The position numbers were made by a program, and so were the translations under genes. From Comamonas sp. (GTDB lineage Bacteria > Pseudomonadota > Gammaproteobacteria > Burkholderiales > Burkholderiaceae_C), in contig JAJPEQ010000013.1 of NCBI GenBank assembly GCA_021166775.1, positions 372,001 to 436,000 of the forward strand: 64,000 bases of DNA, given 5' to 3'. The notes under the pieces are model-generated. The model ran no database searches. It was not told the origin of the DNA and worked only from the letters and a program-made list of their open reading frames with translations. Positions 54,524 to 64,000 of this stretch are shown here, piece by piece (the stretch's first letter is position 1; each line of letters opens with the position of its first letter).

Positions 54524-56440
54524 TTGAACAATCAGTGGTTTTCCAAAATTGCCGTGTGGCTCGTCGTCGCCATGGTGCTGTTCACCGTGTTCAGGCAATT
54601 CGATACCCGCAGCACCATGGGTGCTGGGGCGATCGGCTATTCCGATTTTCTGGAACAGGTGCGCAACAACCACATTCGTTCGGCCACCATTCAGGAGGGC
54701 CCCGGCGGCACCGAGATCGTGGCGCTGACCACCGACGACCGGCGCATACGCACCACGGCCACCTACCTCGATCGCGGTCTGGTCGGTGACCTGATCGATC
54801 ACGACGTCAAATTCGACGTCAAGCCGCGCGAGGAAGGCTCGCTCCTGATGACCTTGCTCGTGAGCTGGGGACCGATGCTGCTCTTGATCGGCGTGTGGAT
54901 TTACTTCATGCGACAGATGCAGGGCGGCGGCAAGGGCGGCGCGTTCAGCTTCGGCAAGTCCAAGGCGCGCATGCTCGACGAGAACAACAACACCATCACC
55001 TTCGCCGACGTCGCCGGCTGCGACGAGGCCAAGGAAGAGGTGCAGGAGGTTGTCGACTTCCTGAAAGACCCGCAGAAGTACCAGAAGCTCGGCGGGCGCA
55101 TTCCGCGCGGCCTGCTGCTGGTGGGGCCGCCGGGCACCGGCAAGACGCTGCTGGCCAAGTCCATCGCCGGCGAGGCCAAGGTGCCGTTCTTCTCCATTTC
55201 CGGCTCGGATTTCGTCGAGATGTTCGTCGGCGTGGGTGCGGCGCGCGTGCGCGACATGTTCGAGAACGCCAAGAAGAACGCGCCCTGCATCATCTTCATT
55301 GATGAAATCGACGCGGTGGGCCGCCAGCGCGGCGCGGGCCTGGGCGGCGGCAACGACGAGCGCGAGCAGACGCTGAACCAGATGCTGGTGGAGATGGACG
55401 GCTTCGAGACCAACCTTGGCGTGATCGTCGTGGCCGCGACCAACCGTCCGGACATCCTTGACCAAGCCCTGCTGCGGCCGGGCCGCTTCGACCGCCAAGT
55501 CTACGTGACGCTGCCCGACATCCGCGGGCGCGAGCAGATCCTGAACGTGCACATGCGCAAGATCCCCGTGGGGCAGGACGTGAACCCCGGCATCATCGCG
55601 CGCGGCACGCCGGGCATGTCGGGCGCCGATCTCGCCAACCTGTGCAACGAGGCGGCGCTGATGGCCGCGCGGCGCAATGCGCGCGTGGTCGAGATGCAGG
55701 ACTTCGAGAAGGCCAAGGACAAGATCATCATGGGCCCGGAGCGCAAGAGCATGGTGATGCCCGAGGAAGAGCGGCGCAACACCGCCTACCACGAAAGCGG
55801 CCACGCGCTCATCGGGCGCCTGTTGCCCAAGTGCGACCCGGTGCACAAGGTCACCATCATCCCGCGCGGCCGGGCGCTGGGCGTGACCATGGCGCTGCCG
55901 GAGCAGGACCGTTATTCCTACGACAAGGAGTACATGCTCAACCAGATCGCCATGCTGTTTGGCGGGCGCATCGCCGAGGAAGTCTTCATGCACCAGATGA
56001 CGACGGGCGCGAGCAACGACTTCGAGCGTGCGACCAACCTGGCGCGCGACATGGTGATGAAGTACGGCATGAGCGAGGCGCTCGGCACCATGGTCTATGC
56101 CGAGAACGAAGGCGAGGTGTTCCTGGGCCGTTCGGTCACCAAGACGACCAACATCTCGGAAGAGACCATGCAGAAGGTCGATGCCGAGGTGCGCCGCATC
56201 ATCGACGAGCAGTACACGCTGGCGCGCGGCCTGATCGAGGGCAACCAGGACAAGATGCACGCCATGGCCAAGGCGCTGCTCGATTGGGAGACCATCGACA
56301 TGGAGCAGCTCGACGACATCATGGCGGGCAAGGATCCGCGCCCGCCCAAGGACTGGACGCCGCGCACACCGCCTTCCGGCGGCAGCGGCCCGGGCAATCC
56401 GCCCGCGGTCAAGACCGACCCCGCGCCCACGGTGGCGTGA
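54524..56440 (+). CDS. ftsH: ATP-dependent zinc metalloprotease FtsH
   Basis: FtsH is the membrane AAA+ protease that degrades sigma-32, LpxC and damaged membrane proteins. The 638-residue protein has two N-terminal membrane helices (about 6-24 and 108-128), Walker A GPPGTGKT (201-208), Walker B IIFIDEID (256-263), the SRH arginines and the zinc site HESGH (423-427). The start is TTG at 54524, chosen because GGAG lies 6 bases upstream and the N-terminus [14 protein letters not shown] matches relatives; there is no ATG nearby. folP and glmM follow. Confidence 0.96.
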   Translation: MNNQWFSKIAVWLVVAMVLFTVFRQFDTRSTMGAGAIGYSDFLEQVRNNHIRSATIQEGPGGTEIVALTTDDRRIRTTATYLDRGLVGDLIDHDVKFDVKPREEGSLLMTLLVSWGPMLLLIGVWIYFMRQMQGGGKGGAFSFGKSKARMLDENNNTITFADVAGCDEAKEEVQEVVDFLKDPQKYQKLGGRIPRGLLLVGPPGTGKTLLAKSIAGEAKVPFFSISGSDFVEMFVGVGAARVRDMFENAKKNAPCIIFIDEIDAVGRQRGAGLGGGNDEREQTLNQMLVEMDGFETNLGVIVVAATNRPDILDQALLRPGRFDRQVYVTLPDIRGREQILNVHMRKIPVGQDVNPGIIARGTPGMSGADLANLCNEAALMAARRNARVVEMQDFEKAKDKIIMGPERKSMVMPEEERRNTAYHESGHALIGRLLPKCDPVHKVTIIPRGRALGVTMALPEQDRYSYDKEYMLNQIAMLFGGRIAEEVFMHQMTTGASNDFERATNLARDMVMKYGMSEALGTMVYAENEGEVFLGRSVTKTTNISEETMQKVDAEVRRIIDEQYTLARGLIEGNQDKMHAMAKALLDWETIDMEQLDDIMAGKDPRPPKDWTPRTPPSGGSGPGNPPAVKTDPAPTVA

Positions 56441-56496
56441 AGTCGGCATATCCTTGAGGGCCGGCTGTGAGCAGTCGGCCTTTTCCATGTCTTCCC

Positions 56497-57348
56497 ATGC
56501 ATTGGCAGACCACACGTTTTGCAATTGACCTGTCGCGCCCGCGCGTGATGGGCATCGTCAACGTCACGCCGGATTCGTTCTCCGACGGAGGTGATCACGC
56601 GAGCGCTGCGGCGGCTATCGCGCACTGCGAGCAGCTGGTAGCCAACGGCGCAGACATGCTCGACATCGGTGGCGAATCGACGCGTCCAGGCAGCCCGCCG
56701 CTGCCGCTGGATGAAGAACTGGCGCGGGTGCTGCCCGTTGTGCGCGCAGCCCTGACGCTGGGCGTGCCGGTGTCCGTCGATACCTACAAACCGCAGGTGA
56801 TGCAGCGGGTGCTGGATCTGGGCGTGGACATCATCAACGACATCTGGGCGCTGCGCCAGCCGGGTGCCGAGCAGGTCGTGGCAGAGCAGGGTTCGTGCGG
56901 CGTCTGCCTGATGCACATGCACGGCGAGCCGCGGACCATGCAGCTCGCACCCATGTCGGGGGATGCCGTCGAGCAGGTCCGTGCCTTTCTGCAAGACCGA
57001 GTGCGGCAGCTGCAATCCCTGGGTGTCTCGCGCGAGCGCCTGACCGTGGACCCCGGCGTGGGTTTCGGCAAGACGGTGGAGCAGAATTTCGCCTTGCTGG
57101 CCCGTCAGGGTGAATTGCAGGCACTGGGCACCCCCCTGCTCGTGGGCTGGTCGCGCAAATCTTCTCTGGGCGCGGTGACCGGCCTGCCGGTGAACGAGCG
57201 CGTTTGCCCCAGCGCAGTCGCGGCCGTGCTCGCCGTGCAAGGCGGCGCCGCCATCGTGCGCGTGCACGATGTGAAGGAAACCGTGGCAGCGCTGGCCGTC
57301 TGGCGGGCCGTGCGGGAACAGGCCTCATCGGGTCAGAGGGAGCAATGA
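56497..57348 (+). CDS. folP: Dihydropteroate synthase
   Basis: FolP joins p-aminobenzoate to the pterin pyrophosphate in folate synthesis and is the sulfonamide target. It has [16 protein letters not shown] near the N-terminus, [21 protein letters not shown], and [10 protein letters not shown] chose ATG 56497 because [12 protein letters not shown] matches the family start; a GTG at 56467 with GAGGG 6 bases upstream is a serious alternative that adds 10 residues. The ftsH-folP-glmM order is the same as in E. coli. Confidence 0.94.
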   Translation: MHWQTTRFAIDLSRPRVMGIVNVTPDSFSDGGDHASAAAAIAHCEQLVANGADMLDIGGESTRPGSPPLPLDEELARVLPVVRAALTLGVPVSVDTYKPQVMQRVLDLGVDIINDIWALRQPGAEQVVAEQGSCGVCLMHMHGEPRTMQLAPMSGDAVEQVRAFLQDRVRQLQSLGVSRERLTVDPGVGFGKTVEQNFALLARQGELQALGTPLLVGWSRKSSLGAVTGLPVNERVCPSAVAAVLAVQGGAAIVRVHDVKETVAALAVWRAVREQASSGQREQ

Positions 57349-57349
57349 C

Positions 57350-58681
57350 GTGACGCGACGGTATTTCGGCACCGACGGCATTCGTGGCACCGTGGGGCGC
57401 GAACCCATCACGCCCGACTTCGTGCTGCGCCTGGGCCATGCGGTGGGCCGGGTGCTCATGCAGGCCGGGGAGCGGCCGCGGGTCCTGATCGGCAAGGACA
57501 CGCGCATCTCGGGCTACATGCTCGAGTCGGCGCTGGAATCGGGCCTGAACTCCGCCGGCGTGGACGTGGTGCTGCTCGGGCCCTTGCCGACACCCGGCGT
57601 GGCCTATCTGACGCGGGCCCTGCGCGCCGATCTGGGCGTGGTGATCTCTGCCTCCCACAACCCGTTCGCCGACAACGGCATCAAATTTTTCAGCGCGCAG
57701 GGCTCCAAGCTGCCCGATGCCTGGGAGCTCGATGTGGAGGCCGCGCTGCAGCAGGCGCCCGGCTGGGTCGGTGCGGCGGAGCTGGGCAAGGCCTGGCGGC
57801 TCGATGACGCGGCCGGGCGCTACATCGAATTCTGCAAGAGCACCTTCCCGCACCAGTTGACGCTCAAGGGGCTGAAGATCGTCGTCGATGCCGCGCATGG
57901 CGCGGCCTACCATATCGCGCCCAAGGTGTTCCATGAGCTGGGGGCGGACGTCATCGCCATCGGCTGCGCCCCCGATGGGCTGAACATCAACGACCAGGTC
58001 GGCGCGACACACCCGGATGCACTGGTGCGCTCGGTCAAGGCCAATCATGCCGACTTCGGTATCGCGCTCGATGGCGATGCCGATCGGCTGCAGATGGTGG
58101 ATGCAGCCGGGCGTCTGTACAACGGCGACGAGCTGCTGTACGTGATGGCGGCGCAGCGTCTGCGCCGGGGCGAACCCGTGCCTGGCGTGGTGGGTACGCT
58201 GATGAGCAACATGGCCGTGGAGCGCGCGCTAACCGAGCGCGGTGTGGCGTTTGCGCGCGCCAGGGTGGGGGACCGCTACGTGCTGGAAGAGCTGCTTGGC
58301 CGTGGCTGGCTGCTCGGGGGTGAAGCTTCCGGCCACCTGCTGATGCTGGACAAGCACAGCACGGGCGATGGCCTGGTGAGCGCCTTGCAGGTGCTGGCCG
58401 CCTGCGTGGAACGCGGCATGACGCTGGCGCAGCTGCTCGAAGGGGTGACGCTGTACCCGCAGGTGCTGCTCAACGTGCGCCTCAATCCCCATCAGGACTG
58501 GAAAGCGAGCACCGAGCTCGCTCGCGTCACCGCGCAGGTGGAGCACGAACTCGGCCATCAGGGCAGGGTGCTGATACGCGCGAGCGGCACCGAGCCGCTG
58601 CTGCGCATCATGGTGGAATCCCCCGATCCCGAGCAGGCCGATCGCTGCGCGCGGCGGCTTGCCGACTCGCTCAGGGGCTGA
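57350..58681 (+). CDS. glmM: Phosphoglucosamine mutase
   Basis: GlmM converts glucosamine-6-phosphate to glucosamine-1-phosphate for UDP-GlcNAc, peptidoglycan and LPS. The 443-residue enzyme has the active serine Ser102 in [11 protein letters not shown], the metal loop DGDADR and the phosphate-binding [10 protein letters not shown]. It starts with GTG at 57350, one base after the folP stop codon, with GAGGGAG in the folP end serving as ribosome binding site. Confidence 0.95.
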   Translation: MTRRYFGTDGIRGTVGREPITPDFVLRLGHAVGRVLMQAGERPRVLIGKDTRISGYMLESALESGLNSAGVDVVLLGPLPTPGVAYLTRALRADLGVVISASHNPFADNGIKFFSAQGSKLPDAWELDVEAALQQAPGWVGAAELGKAWRLDDAAGRYIEFCKSTFPHQLTLKGLKIVVDAAHGAAYHIAPKVFHELGADVIAIGCAPDGLNINDQVGATHPDALVRSVKANHADFGIALDGDADRLQMVDAAGRLYNGDELLYVMAAQRLRRGEPVPGVVGTLMSNMAVERALTERGVAFARARVGDRYVLEELLGRGWLLGGEASGHLLMLDKHSTGDGLVSALQVLAACVERGMTLAQLLEGVTLYPQVLLNVRLNPHQDWKASTELARVTAQVEHELGHQGRVLIRASGTEPLLRIMVESPDPEQADRCARRLADSLRG

Positions 58682-58728
58682 TCACCTCGACCTTTGACGC
58701 TACCATGGCAGCTCTCTCGGAGGGGGCC

Positions 58729-60336
58729 ATGGCAGAGAAAGAGGACTTGCGCTCGCTGCTCGGGCGGCTGGAGCAGCTCAACGAAGTGGGCGCGGCGTTG
58801 TCACGCGAGCGTGACCTCGGCCGCCTGCTCGAACTGATTCTGGACGCCGCGCAGGCCTTGACGGGCGCCGATGGCGGCACGCTCTACCGCATGACTGAAG
58901 ATCGCGGCGCGCTGCGCTTTGTGCTCATGCGTACGCACTCGCTGCAGGTGCGCAGGGGCGGGCGGGGTGAGGAGCCACTGAATCTTCCGCTCCTGCCCCT
59001 GTACCTGCCGGACGGTTCGCCCAACGAACACCTGGTGGCCGTGTATGCGGCGGTGCATGACACCATGATCGCCATCGACGACGCCTACGACAGCACGCGT
59101 TTCGATTTTTCGGGCACGCGGGCGTTCGACGAGCGCACGGGCTACCGATCGCGCTCCTTTCTCACCGTCCCGCTGAAGAACCACGATGGCGAGATCATCG
59201 GGGTGCTGCAGCTCATCAACGCCACCGATGGGCTCACGGGTGTCGTGCGCTCATTCTCGCCGGCCGAGCAGCGCATCGCCGAGTCGCTTTCGTCGCAGGC
59301 GGCGATCGCGCTCACCAACCGGCTGCTGATCGACCAGCTGGAACAGCTGTTCGAATCCTTCGTCAATTTGATCAATCAGGCGATTGACGAGAAATCGCCC
59401 TATACCGGGGGCCATTGCCAGAGGGTGCCCCGGCTCACCATGATGCTGGCAGAAGCCGCGCATGCCGCCACGCAGGGGCCGCTGGCCGTGTTCACGATGA
59501 CCGATCGCGATCGTCATGAACTCAAGATGGCGGGCCTGTTGCACGACTGCGGCAAGATCACGACGCCCGTGCACGTGGTGGACAAGGCCACCAAGCTGCA
59601 GACGATCTACGACCGGATCGGCCTCATCGACACACGCTTCGAGGTGCTCAAGCGCGACGTGGAGATCGATGCGCTGCGCCGCCAGCTGGCGCTGCGCCCC
59701 TGCGTGGATGAGCAGGCGGAAGCGGCGCAGGCCGAGCACCTGCGAGGCGAGGTGCAGCGCCTTGATGGGGAGCGTGAATTTCTGCGGACCTGCAACCAGG
59801 GGGGCGAAGCCATGTCCGCCGCCGACGAAGAGCGCGTGCGCCGTATCGGTGAAGAACATCGGTGGCGCGGCCCCGAGGGCGTTCCCACGGCGCTGCTCAC
59901 GGCCGATGAAGTCGAAAACCTGACGATACGCAAGGGCACGCTCACGCAGGCCGAACGTGGCATCATCAACGACCACATCGTGAGCACGATACGCATGCTC
60001 GAGAGCCTGCCGTGGCCGCGCCACCTGCGCAATGTGCCCGAGTACGCTGGTGGTCACCACGAGCGCATGGACGGCAAGGGCTACCCGCGCGGCCTGACGC
60101 GCGAGCAGATGTCGTGGCAGGCGCGCATGCTGGGCATCGCCGACATCTTCGAGGCGCTGACCGCCATGGACCGCCCCTACAAGCACGGCATGAAACTGTC
60201 GCAGGCGCTCTCCATCATGCGCGGCATGCGTGATGACGGGCACATCGACCCCGATCTTTTCGATGTTTTCGTCGGCGAGAAGGTCTACCTGCGCTACGCG
60301 CACGAATTTCTCGATCCTTCCCAGATCGATCGGTAG
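58729..60336 (+). CDS. GAF-HD-GYP domain protein, probable cyclic-di-GMP phosphodiesterase
   Basis: The 535-residue protein joins a GAF sensor domain (about 20-195) to an HD-GYP domain (about 215-520). Catalytic motifs are complete: His229, HDCGK at 272-276, His416 and GGHHERMDGKGYP at 441-453. Between the HD and later motifs there is an insertion of about 110 residues (roughly 296-405), partly coiled coil, which standard HD-GYP domains lack. ATG 58729 was chosen because GGAGGGGGCC precedes it. c-di-GMP hydrolysis is inferred from intact residues. Confidence 0.88.
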   Translation: MAEKEDLRSLLGRLEQLNEVGAALSRERDLGRLLELILDAAQALTGADGGTLYRMTEDRGALRFVLMRTHSLQVRRGGRGEEPLNLPLLPLYLPDGSPNEHLVAVYAAVHDTMIAIDDAYDSTRFDFSGTRAFDERTGYRSRSFLTVPLKNHDGEIIGVLQLINATDGLTGVVRSFSPAEQRIAESLSSQAAIALTNRLLIDQLEQLFESFVNLINQAIDEKSPYTGGHCQRVPRLTMMLAEAAHAATQGPLAVFTMTDRDRHELKMAGLLHDCGKITTPVHVVDKATKLQTIYDRIGLIDTRFEVLKRDVEIDALRRQLALRPCVDEQAEAAQAEHLRGEVQRLDGEREFLRTCNQGGEAMSAADEERVRRIGEEHRWRGPEGVPTALLTADEVENLTIRKGTLTQAERGIINDHIVSTIRMLESLPWPRHLRNVPEYAGGHHERMDGKGYPRGLTREQMSWQARMLGIADIFEALTAMDRPYKHGMKLSQALSIMRGMRDDGHIDPDLFDVFVGEKVYLRYAHEFLDPSQIDR

Positions 60337-60419
60337 CGGCATGCACAGGGGATAATTCGCGTCCGCAATTCTTCCCTTGATGGCAGGCCGACGCCTGCCG
60401 CATTGTTTGTTTGCCATTC

Positions 60420-61739
60420 ATGACCACAGCAGCCCAGCCGTCCGACCCGATCCGCCAATACCTGGAAACCGCACGCACCCAGATGGGGCGGGGCCAGTTG
60501 CGCGAGGCGGCGTTGACACTCAACGAGGCCCAGAAAATCCTTCCTGGTGACGCACGCATTTTCATGATGGCAGGCCTGATGGCGGAAAAATCAGGCAACG
60601 TGAAAGGCGCGTTCGAGATGCTGCGCAGGAGCGTTGCGACTGCGCCGGGCTGGGGCCCTGGCCTGCTGGAGCTGGCGTTGCTGCTGGCGCGGCAGAACCA
60701 GTTCGCCGAGGCCGTCGAAAAAGCCGAGGAGGTAGCTCGGCTGGAGCCGAAGAATCCGGTGGTGCTCGCGGGGGTGATCGATATTGCCCATCGCGCGGGG
60801 CATGCGGACATGGCGGTGCGCCACCTGCGCCGCGGGCTGGAGCTCGTACCCGGCGACGTGCAATTGCGGCGTCTGCTGGCACGCGACCTGAGTGATCTGG
60901 CGCGGCATGACGAGGCGCTCGAGGTCTGGGCTGGCCTGATCGAACAAGACCCGCAGGACAGGGAAGCACTCCTGGGTCGCGTGCGCACCTTGATCGCGAT
61001 GGGCACGCCCACGCAGGCCGCGGCGGATACGGGCGCCTTGCGCGCACTGCTGCCCGATGACCCTGTCGTGGCCTATTACGACGCACTGGCCCGGGGCGAG
61101 ACGCCGCGGCATCAACCTGTGGAACTCAATCGCGCCTTGTTCGATGGCATGGCCGAAGTCTACGACCAGCACATCGTGCGAGGCCTGGGCTATCGTCTGC
61201 CCAAGATCGTGGCGGACAGGATTTTGCAGCGCTACCCGGACAGGCATCTGAACGTGCTCGATCTGGGGTGTGGCACGGGCTTGCTTGGCGTCTGCCTGGG
61301 GCGCCTGGATGGTTTCCTGATCGGTGTGGAAATCTCGCAGAAGATGATCGAGCAGGCGGCGCGGCACAAGGTCTACGACCGTTTCCACACGGTCGACCTG
61401 AACGAGGCGCTGGCCGCCACGCCCGAGGCGCAGTACGAGGTGCTGACCGCCCTGGATGTCTTCATCTACACGGGTGATCTGGCTCGCGCTGTATCCGATG
61501 CGCACCGCATCCTGCGGCCTGCGGGGGATTTCTGGTTTTCGTGCGAGTTGGCGGCGGAAGATGGCCCCGATCTCGTGCTGCAGGCCAATGGCCGCTATGC
61601 GCACAAGCGCAGCCATGTCGCGCGCGCATGCCGCGAGGCCGGGTTCGAGCATGTCGATTTCGAGGAGCTTGATCTGCGCCGCGAGGCTGGTGTGCCGGTG
61701 CCCGGCATCCTGGTGCGTGCTCGCAAGGCGGCAGCCTGA
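60420..61739 (+). CDS. TPR-repeat class I SAM-dependent methyltransferase
   Basis: The 439-residue protein has TPR-like helical repeats (about 10-225) and a C-terminal class I methyltransferase domain with the SAM motif LDLGCGTGLLG at 280-290. The linker FDGMAEVYDQHIVRGLGYRLP is typical of TPR-methyltransferases found beside various operons in Proteobacteria. Methylation target is unknown. No ribosome binding site is obvious before ATG 60420. It converges on the HNH gene. Confidence 0.82.
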   Translation: MTTAAQPSDPIRQYLETARTQMGRGQLREAALTLNEAQKILPGDARIFMMAGLMAEKSGNVKGAFEMLRRSVATAPGWGPGLLELALLLARQNQFAEAVEKAEEVARLEPKNPVVLAGVIDIAHRAGHADMAVRHLRRGLELVPGDVQLRRLLARDLSDLARHDEALEVWAGLIEQDPQDREALLGRVRTLIAMGTPTQAAADTGALRALLPDDPVVAYYDALARGETPRHQPVELNRALFDGMAEVYDQHIVRGLGYRLPKIVADRILQRYPDRHLNVLDLGCGTGLLGVCLGRLDGFLIGVEISQKMIEQAARHKVYDRFHTVDLNEALAATPEAQYEVLTALDVFIYTGDLARAVSDAHRILRPAGDFWFSCELAAEDGPDLVLQANGRYAHKRSHVARACREAGFEHVDFEELDLRREAGVPVPGILVRARKAAA

Positions 61740-61745
61740 GGTCAG

Positions 61746-62303
61746 TCAGTGCAACAGCCGCGATGAGCGCGGCACATGCGCCATCAGGAAATCCATCTGG
61801 TCCGCAAGAATGCGGCGGTTGCGCAGGATGAAGTCTTCCCAGAGGCTGGGTACGTACGGCGCGTACAGCAGCGGCATGTGCGCCTGCTCGGGGGTGCGCG
61901 AGGCCTTGCGGTGGTTGCAGGCGCGGCAGGCGGTGACGACGTTCATCCAATGGTTGGCGCCATGGTGCGCCACCGGCACAATGTGCTCGCGCGTGAGGTC
62001 TTCCTCCTTGAACAGCCCGCCGCAGTAGGCGCAGATGTTGCGGTCGCGCTGGAACAGTTTGGCGTTGGTGAGGCTGGGTTGCAGCTCGAACGGGTTGATC
62101 TCGGGCACGCCGCGCGTGCCGATGATGCTGCTCACGGCGATTTGTGATTGCACTCCGGTCAGGGTGTTGTGCCCGCCGCGAAACAGCGCCACCCGCGCAC
62201 CCAGCTCCCAGCGCACGTCGCCCGCCGCATAGTGGGTGACGGCCTGCTCCAGCGTGATCCACGATTGCGGCAGCCCCTGGGCCGACAGCTTCAAGACTTT
62301 CAC
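61746..62303 (-). CDS. HNH endonuclease family protein
   Basis: The 185-residue protein has an HNH nuclease domain with CAYC (91-94), REHIVPVAHHG (105-115), Asn121 and CRACNHRKA (126-134), so both zinc knuckles and the active-site His are present. It is a stand-alone, non-phage-type HNH protein that is widespread in Burkholderiales; a role in DNA repair or restriction is unproved. It starts with GTG at 62303, with GGAG 5 bases upstream. It is divergent from ribF. Confidence 0.85.
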   Translation of the reverse strand: MKVLKLSAQGLPQSWITLEQAVTHYAAGDVRWELGARVALFRGGHNTLTGVQSQIAVSSIIGTRGVPEINPFELQPSLTNAKLFQRDRNICAYCGGLFKEEDLTREHIVPVAHHGANHWMNVVTACRACNHRKASRTPEQAHMPLLYAPYVPSLWEDFILRNRRILADQMDFLMAHVPRSSRLLH

Positions 62304-62420
62304 GGCAGCTCCATGGCACGAGATGCGATACCCCTGGCGACGGCTGTGACGTGTGCCCTCGTTTGCCGTCTGTGCGCAATATACTCGTGTTTGCGCCGCA
62401 ATTCATCGTGAGGCCATGGC

Positions 62421-62457
62421 AACAAAGCGCGGCAAGCTATCAAAATTGAGCTTCTGA
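62421..62457. repeat. Partial dispersed-repeat copy upstream of ribF
   Basis: AAAGCGCGGCAAGCTATCAA and TTGAGCTTCTGA correspond to one side of the repeat family (AAGCGCTATCAGCTATCAAT). It ends directly before the ribF start codon and may be a half copy. Confidence 0.35.
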
Positions 62458-63495
62458 ATGAAAATATTCCACGGTTTGCATGCGGTGGGCAGAGCACAGA
62501 CGTGCGCCCTGACCATAGGCAATTTCGATGGGGTGCACCGCGGGCACCAGGCCATGCTCGCCTTGCTGGTGAACGAGGCGCGCCGCCGGGATGTTGCCAG
62601 TTGCGTGCTGACATTCGAGCCGCACCCGCGCGACTATTTCGCGGCGCTGCATCGCAACCCGGATCTGGCGCCGGCGCGCATCGCAACCTTGCGCGACAAG
62701 CTGGCCGAGCTCGCGCGCTGCGGCGTGCAGCAGGCGGTGGTGTTGCGTTTCAACCAGGCGCTGGCGCAGCTGTCCGCGCAGTCTTTCATCGACGAGGTGG
62801 TGGTTCGCGGCCTGGGCGCGCGCCATGTGCTGGTGGGCGACGACTTCCGTTTCGGCGCCAAACGCGCCGGAGATCGGGCGATGCTCGTCGCCGCCGGGCG
62901 TGCGCAGGGCTTTGATGTGGCGTGCATGCCCAGTTACGAGGCGAATGGGGAGCGTGTTTCGAGCACCGCCGTGCGTCAGGCGCTGGCCGCCGCGGACATG
63001 AGCGCCGTGCAGCGCCTGCTGGGGCGCCCGTATGCCATCTCCGGCCACGTGGTGCGCGGACGCCAGCTCGGACGTGCCCTGGGCGCGACGCACGAGGAGG
63101 CGGGGGACGGCTTTCGCACGCTCAATCTGCGCTTTTCGCATTGGAAGCCTGCAGCCAGCGGCATCTTCGCGGTGCTCGTTCATGGGCTCGACGAACAGCC
63201 GCTGCAGGGCGTGGCCAACCTGGGCGTGCGCCCTTCGCTCGACCCGCGCGATGTGAACGCCGGGCGCGTGTTGCTAGAGACGCATTGCCTCGACTGGCCC
63301 GCGCAACTTGGGCACGAGGGGGGCTACGGTAAAATCGTTCGCGTGGAACTGCTCTACAAATTGCACGACGAACTGCGCTACGAAAGCCTGCAGGCGCTCA
63401 CCGAGGGCATTGCGCGCGACCGCGATCAGGCACGCGAGTATTTCGCCACCACCTACGTGCAAACCCGCCGCCAGACGACGCGCGACCGAATTTGA
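62458..63495 (+). CDS. ribF: Bifunctional riboflavin kinase / FAD synthetase
   Basis: RibF phosphorylates riboflavin to FMN and adenylates it to FAD. The 345-residue protein has the adenylyltransferase domain first (GNFDGVHRGHQAML, ISSTxVR-like VSSTAVRQAL) and the kinase domain after about residue 190. The kinase GRxxGFPTANL element is altered: GRALG is followed by extra residues and FRTLNLRF. Comamonadaceae relatives seem to share this form. No clear ribosome binding site is seen. A palindrome separates it from ileS, its usual partner. Confidence 0.92.
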   Translation: MKIFHGLHAVGRAQTCALTIGNFDGVHRGHQAMLALLVNEARRRDVASCVLTFEPHPRDYFAALHRNPDLAPARIATLRDKLAELARCGVQQAVVLRFNQALAQLSAQSFIDEVVVRGLGARHVLVGDDFRFGAKRAGDRAMLVAAGRAQGFDVACMPSYEANGERVSSTAVRQALAAADMSAVQRLLGRPYAISGHVVRGRQLGRALGATHEEAGDGFRTLNLRFSHWKPAASGIFAVLVHGLDEQPLQGVANLGVRPSLDPRDVNAGRVLLETHCLDWPAQLGHEGGYGKIVRVELLYKLHDELRYESLQALTEGIARDRDQAREYFATTYVQTRRQTTRDRI

Positions 63496-63527
63496 CGGGC
63501 CACGCTCGCCCCGTCCCCTCGCCATGT

Positions 63528-63550
63528 ATTTCAGGCGCAGCGCCTGAAAT
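63528..63550. other. Perfect 23-bp palindrome between ribF and ileS
   Basis: Arms ATTTCAGGCGC and GCGCCTGAAAT flank a single central A. It lies 23 bases before the ileS start codon. The layout suits either a protein-binding site or an RNA stem after opening of the middle bases. No T-run follows. Confidence 0.55.
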
Positions 63551-63573
63551 GTCCCGATATTGAAGGTTGGTTC

Positions 63574-64000
63574 ATGTCCGATTCCCGATCCAAGAATGCG
63601 CCCGAGAGCGCCTACCGCGCCACGCTCAACATGCCGGATACGCCGTTTCCCATGCGCGGCGATCTGCCCAAACGCGAGCCCGGCTGGGTGAAGGCGTGGA
63701 ACGAGGAGGGCTTGTACAAGAAGCTGCGCGACGCCCGCCGCGGCGCACCCAAGTTCATCCTGCATGACGGCCCGCCGTACGCCAACGGCCAGATCCACAT
63801 CGGCCACGCGGTCAACAAGATCCTCAAGGACATGATCGTCAAGGCGCGCCAGCTCGAAGGCTTCGACGCGCTCTACACCCCTGGCTGGGATTGCCACGGC
63901 CTGCCGATCGAGAACGCCATCGAGAAGAAGTACGGCCGCAACCTGCCGCGCGACGAGATGCAGGCGCGGGGGCGGGCGTTTGCCACCGAGCAGATCGCGC
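63574..64000 (+). CDS. ileS: Isoleucyl-tRNA synthetase (partial, C-terminus beyond the window)
   Basis: IleS charges tRNA(Ile). The visible 142 residues start [27 protein letters not shown] and contain the class I HIGH motif at 75-78 ([22 protein letters not shown]) and [16 protein letters not shown] 63574 has GAAGG upstream. It follows ribF, as in most proteobacteria, where lspA usually comes next. The KMSKS motif and editing domain are outside the window. Confidence 0.96.
   Translation, partial: MSDSRSKNAPESAYRATLNMPDTPFPMRGDLPKREPGWVKAWNEEGLYKKLRDARRGAPKFILHDGPPYANGQIHIGHAVNKILKDMIVKARQLEGFDALYTPGWDCHGLPIENAIEKKYGRNLPRDEMQARGRAFATEQIA

Noticed and set aside
58705-58728. Upstream ATG of the HD-GYP gene at 58705
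   Set aside because: It has no ribosome binding site, whereas ATG 58729 has GGAGG at ideal spacing.
1-64000. CRISPR arrays, tRNA or rRNA genes, insertion sequences, prophage genes
   Set aside because: No regularly spaced repeats, no cloverleaf-like gene or transposase/integrase was recognised on either strand; the short dispersed repeats are imperfect and scattered.

Overview
This window is a high-G+C chromosomal stretch from a betaproteobacterium of the order Burkholderiales, most likely family Comamonadaceae (Acidovorax/Comamonas/Delftia relatives). The assignment rests on gene order (sdhCDAB-sdhE-gltA next to a GntR gene, mdh, a CitE-like gene and acnB; gyrA-serC-pheA-tyrA-aroA/cmk-rpsA-ihfB-lapAB; yhbY/rlmE-ftsH-folP-glmM), on the fused aroA-cmk gene, and on a 45-60 bp imperfect repeat that I recall, without having checked, from Comamonadaceae genomes. 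No rRNA, tRNA, insertion sequence, prophage or CRISPR array was seen. Almost everything is ordinary core genome.

Layout. 1-10.9 kb is a TCA-cycle block: gltA (cut by the window edge), sdhE, sdhB, sdhA, sdhD, sdhC and a GntR regulator on the minus strand; mdh, a CitE-like lyase, a small secreted protein and acnB on the plus strand. The GntR and mdh promoters are back to back and a perfect 16-bp palindrome sits inside the GntR promoter. 11.2-14.6 kb holds an M20 amidohydrolase, a UPF0126/TRIC-like membrane protein, a hemerythrin-like protein, an isoprenylcysteine methyltransferase-like protein and a second, convergent hemerythrin. 14.6-20.9 kb is a minus-strand series: ferredoxin, ribBA, ribH, nusB, an aminotransferase, ybgC, tolQ, tolR, tolA (no tolB-pal follows). 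21-28.2 kb is a mixed metabolic stretch (class IV aminotransferase, Nudix, SDR, gshA, nth, a PLP aminotransferase, slyX, NsrR-like regulator).

28.2-34.4 kb is a six-gene Pha/Mrp-type multisubunit cation/proton antiporter operon with overlapping genes and fused A and B subunits. 34.4-46 kb is a long minus-strand run: gyrA, serC, pheA, tyrA, aroA-cmk, rpsA, ihfB, lapA, lapB (topology, serine and aromatic amino acid synthesis, ribosomal protein S1, LPS assembly control). 46-53 kb carries an OmpA-like protein, uvrC, a 38-codon small ORF with a strong ribosome binding site, pdxH, chaC, greA, a DUF4149 membrane protein, the Kdo hydroxylase gene and a glycosyltransferase. 53-58.7 kb is yhbY divergent from rlmE-ftsH-folP-glmM, with a good sigma-32-like promoter before ftsH and a TTG start for ftsH. 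58.7-64 kb has a GAF/HD-GYP protein, a TPR methyltransferase, an HNH endonuclease, ribF and the start of ileS.

I did not find a clearly new defence or biosynthetic system. The most interesting items are the repeat family, whose copies also lie in frame inside aroA, the CitE-like gene and the DUF4149 gene; two small ORFs at 6492-6602 and 49046-49162; the gntR/mdh double promoter and operator; attenuator-like hairpins before ompA and greA; and the 19-bp yhbY/rlmE divergent junction, where both mRNAs may be leaderless. Promoters, hairpins and functions are read by eye from sequence; no search or folding program was run.
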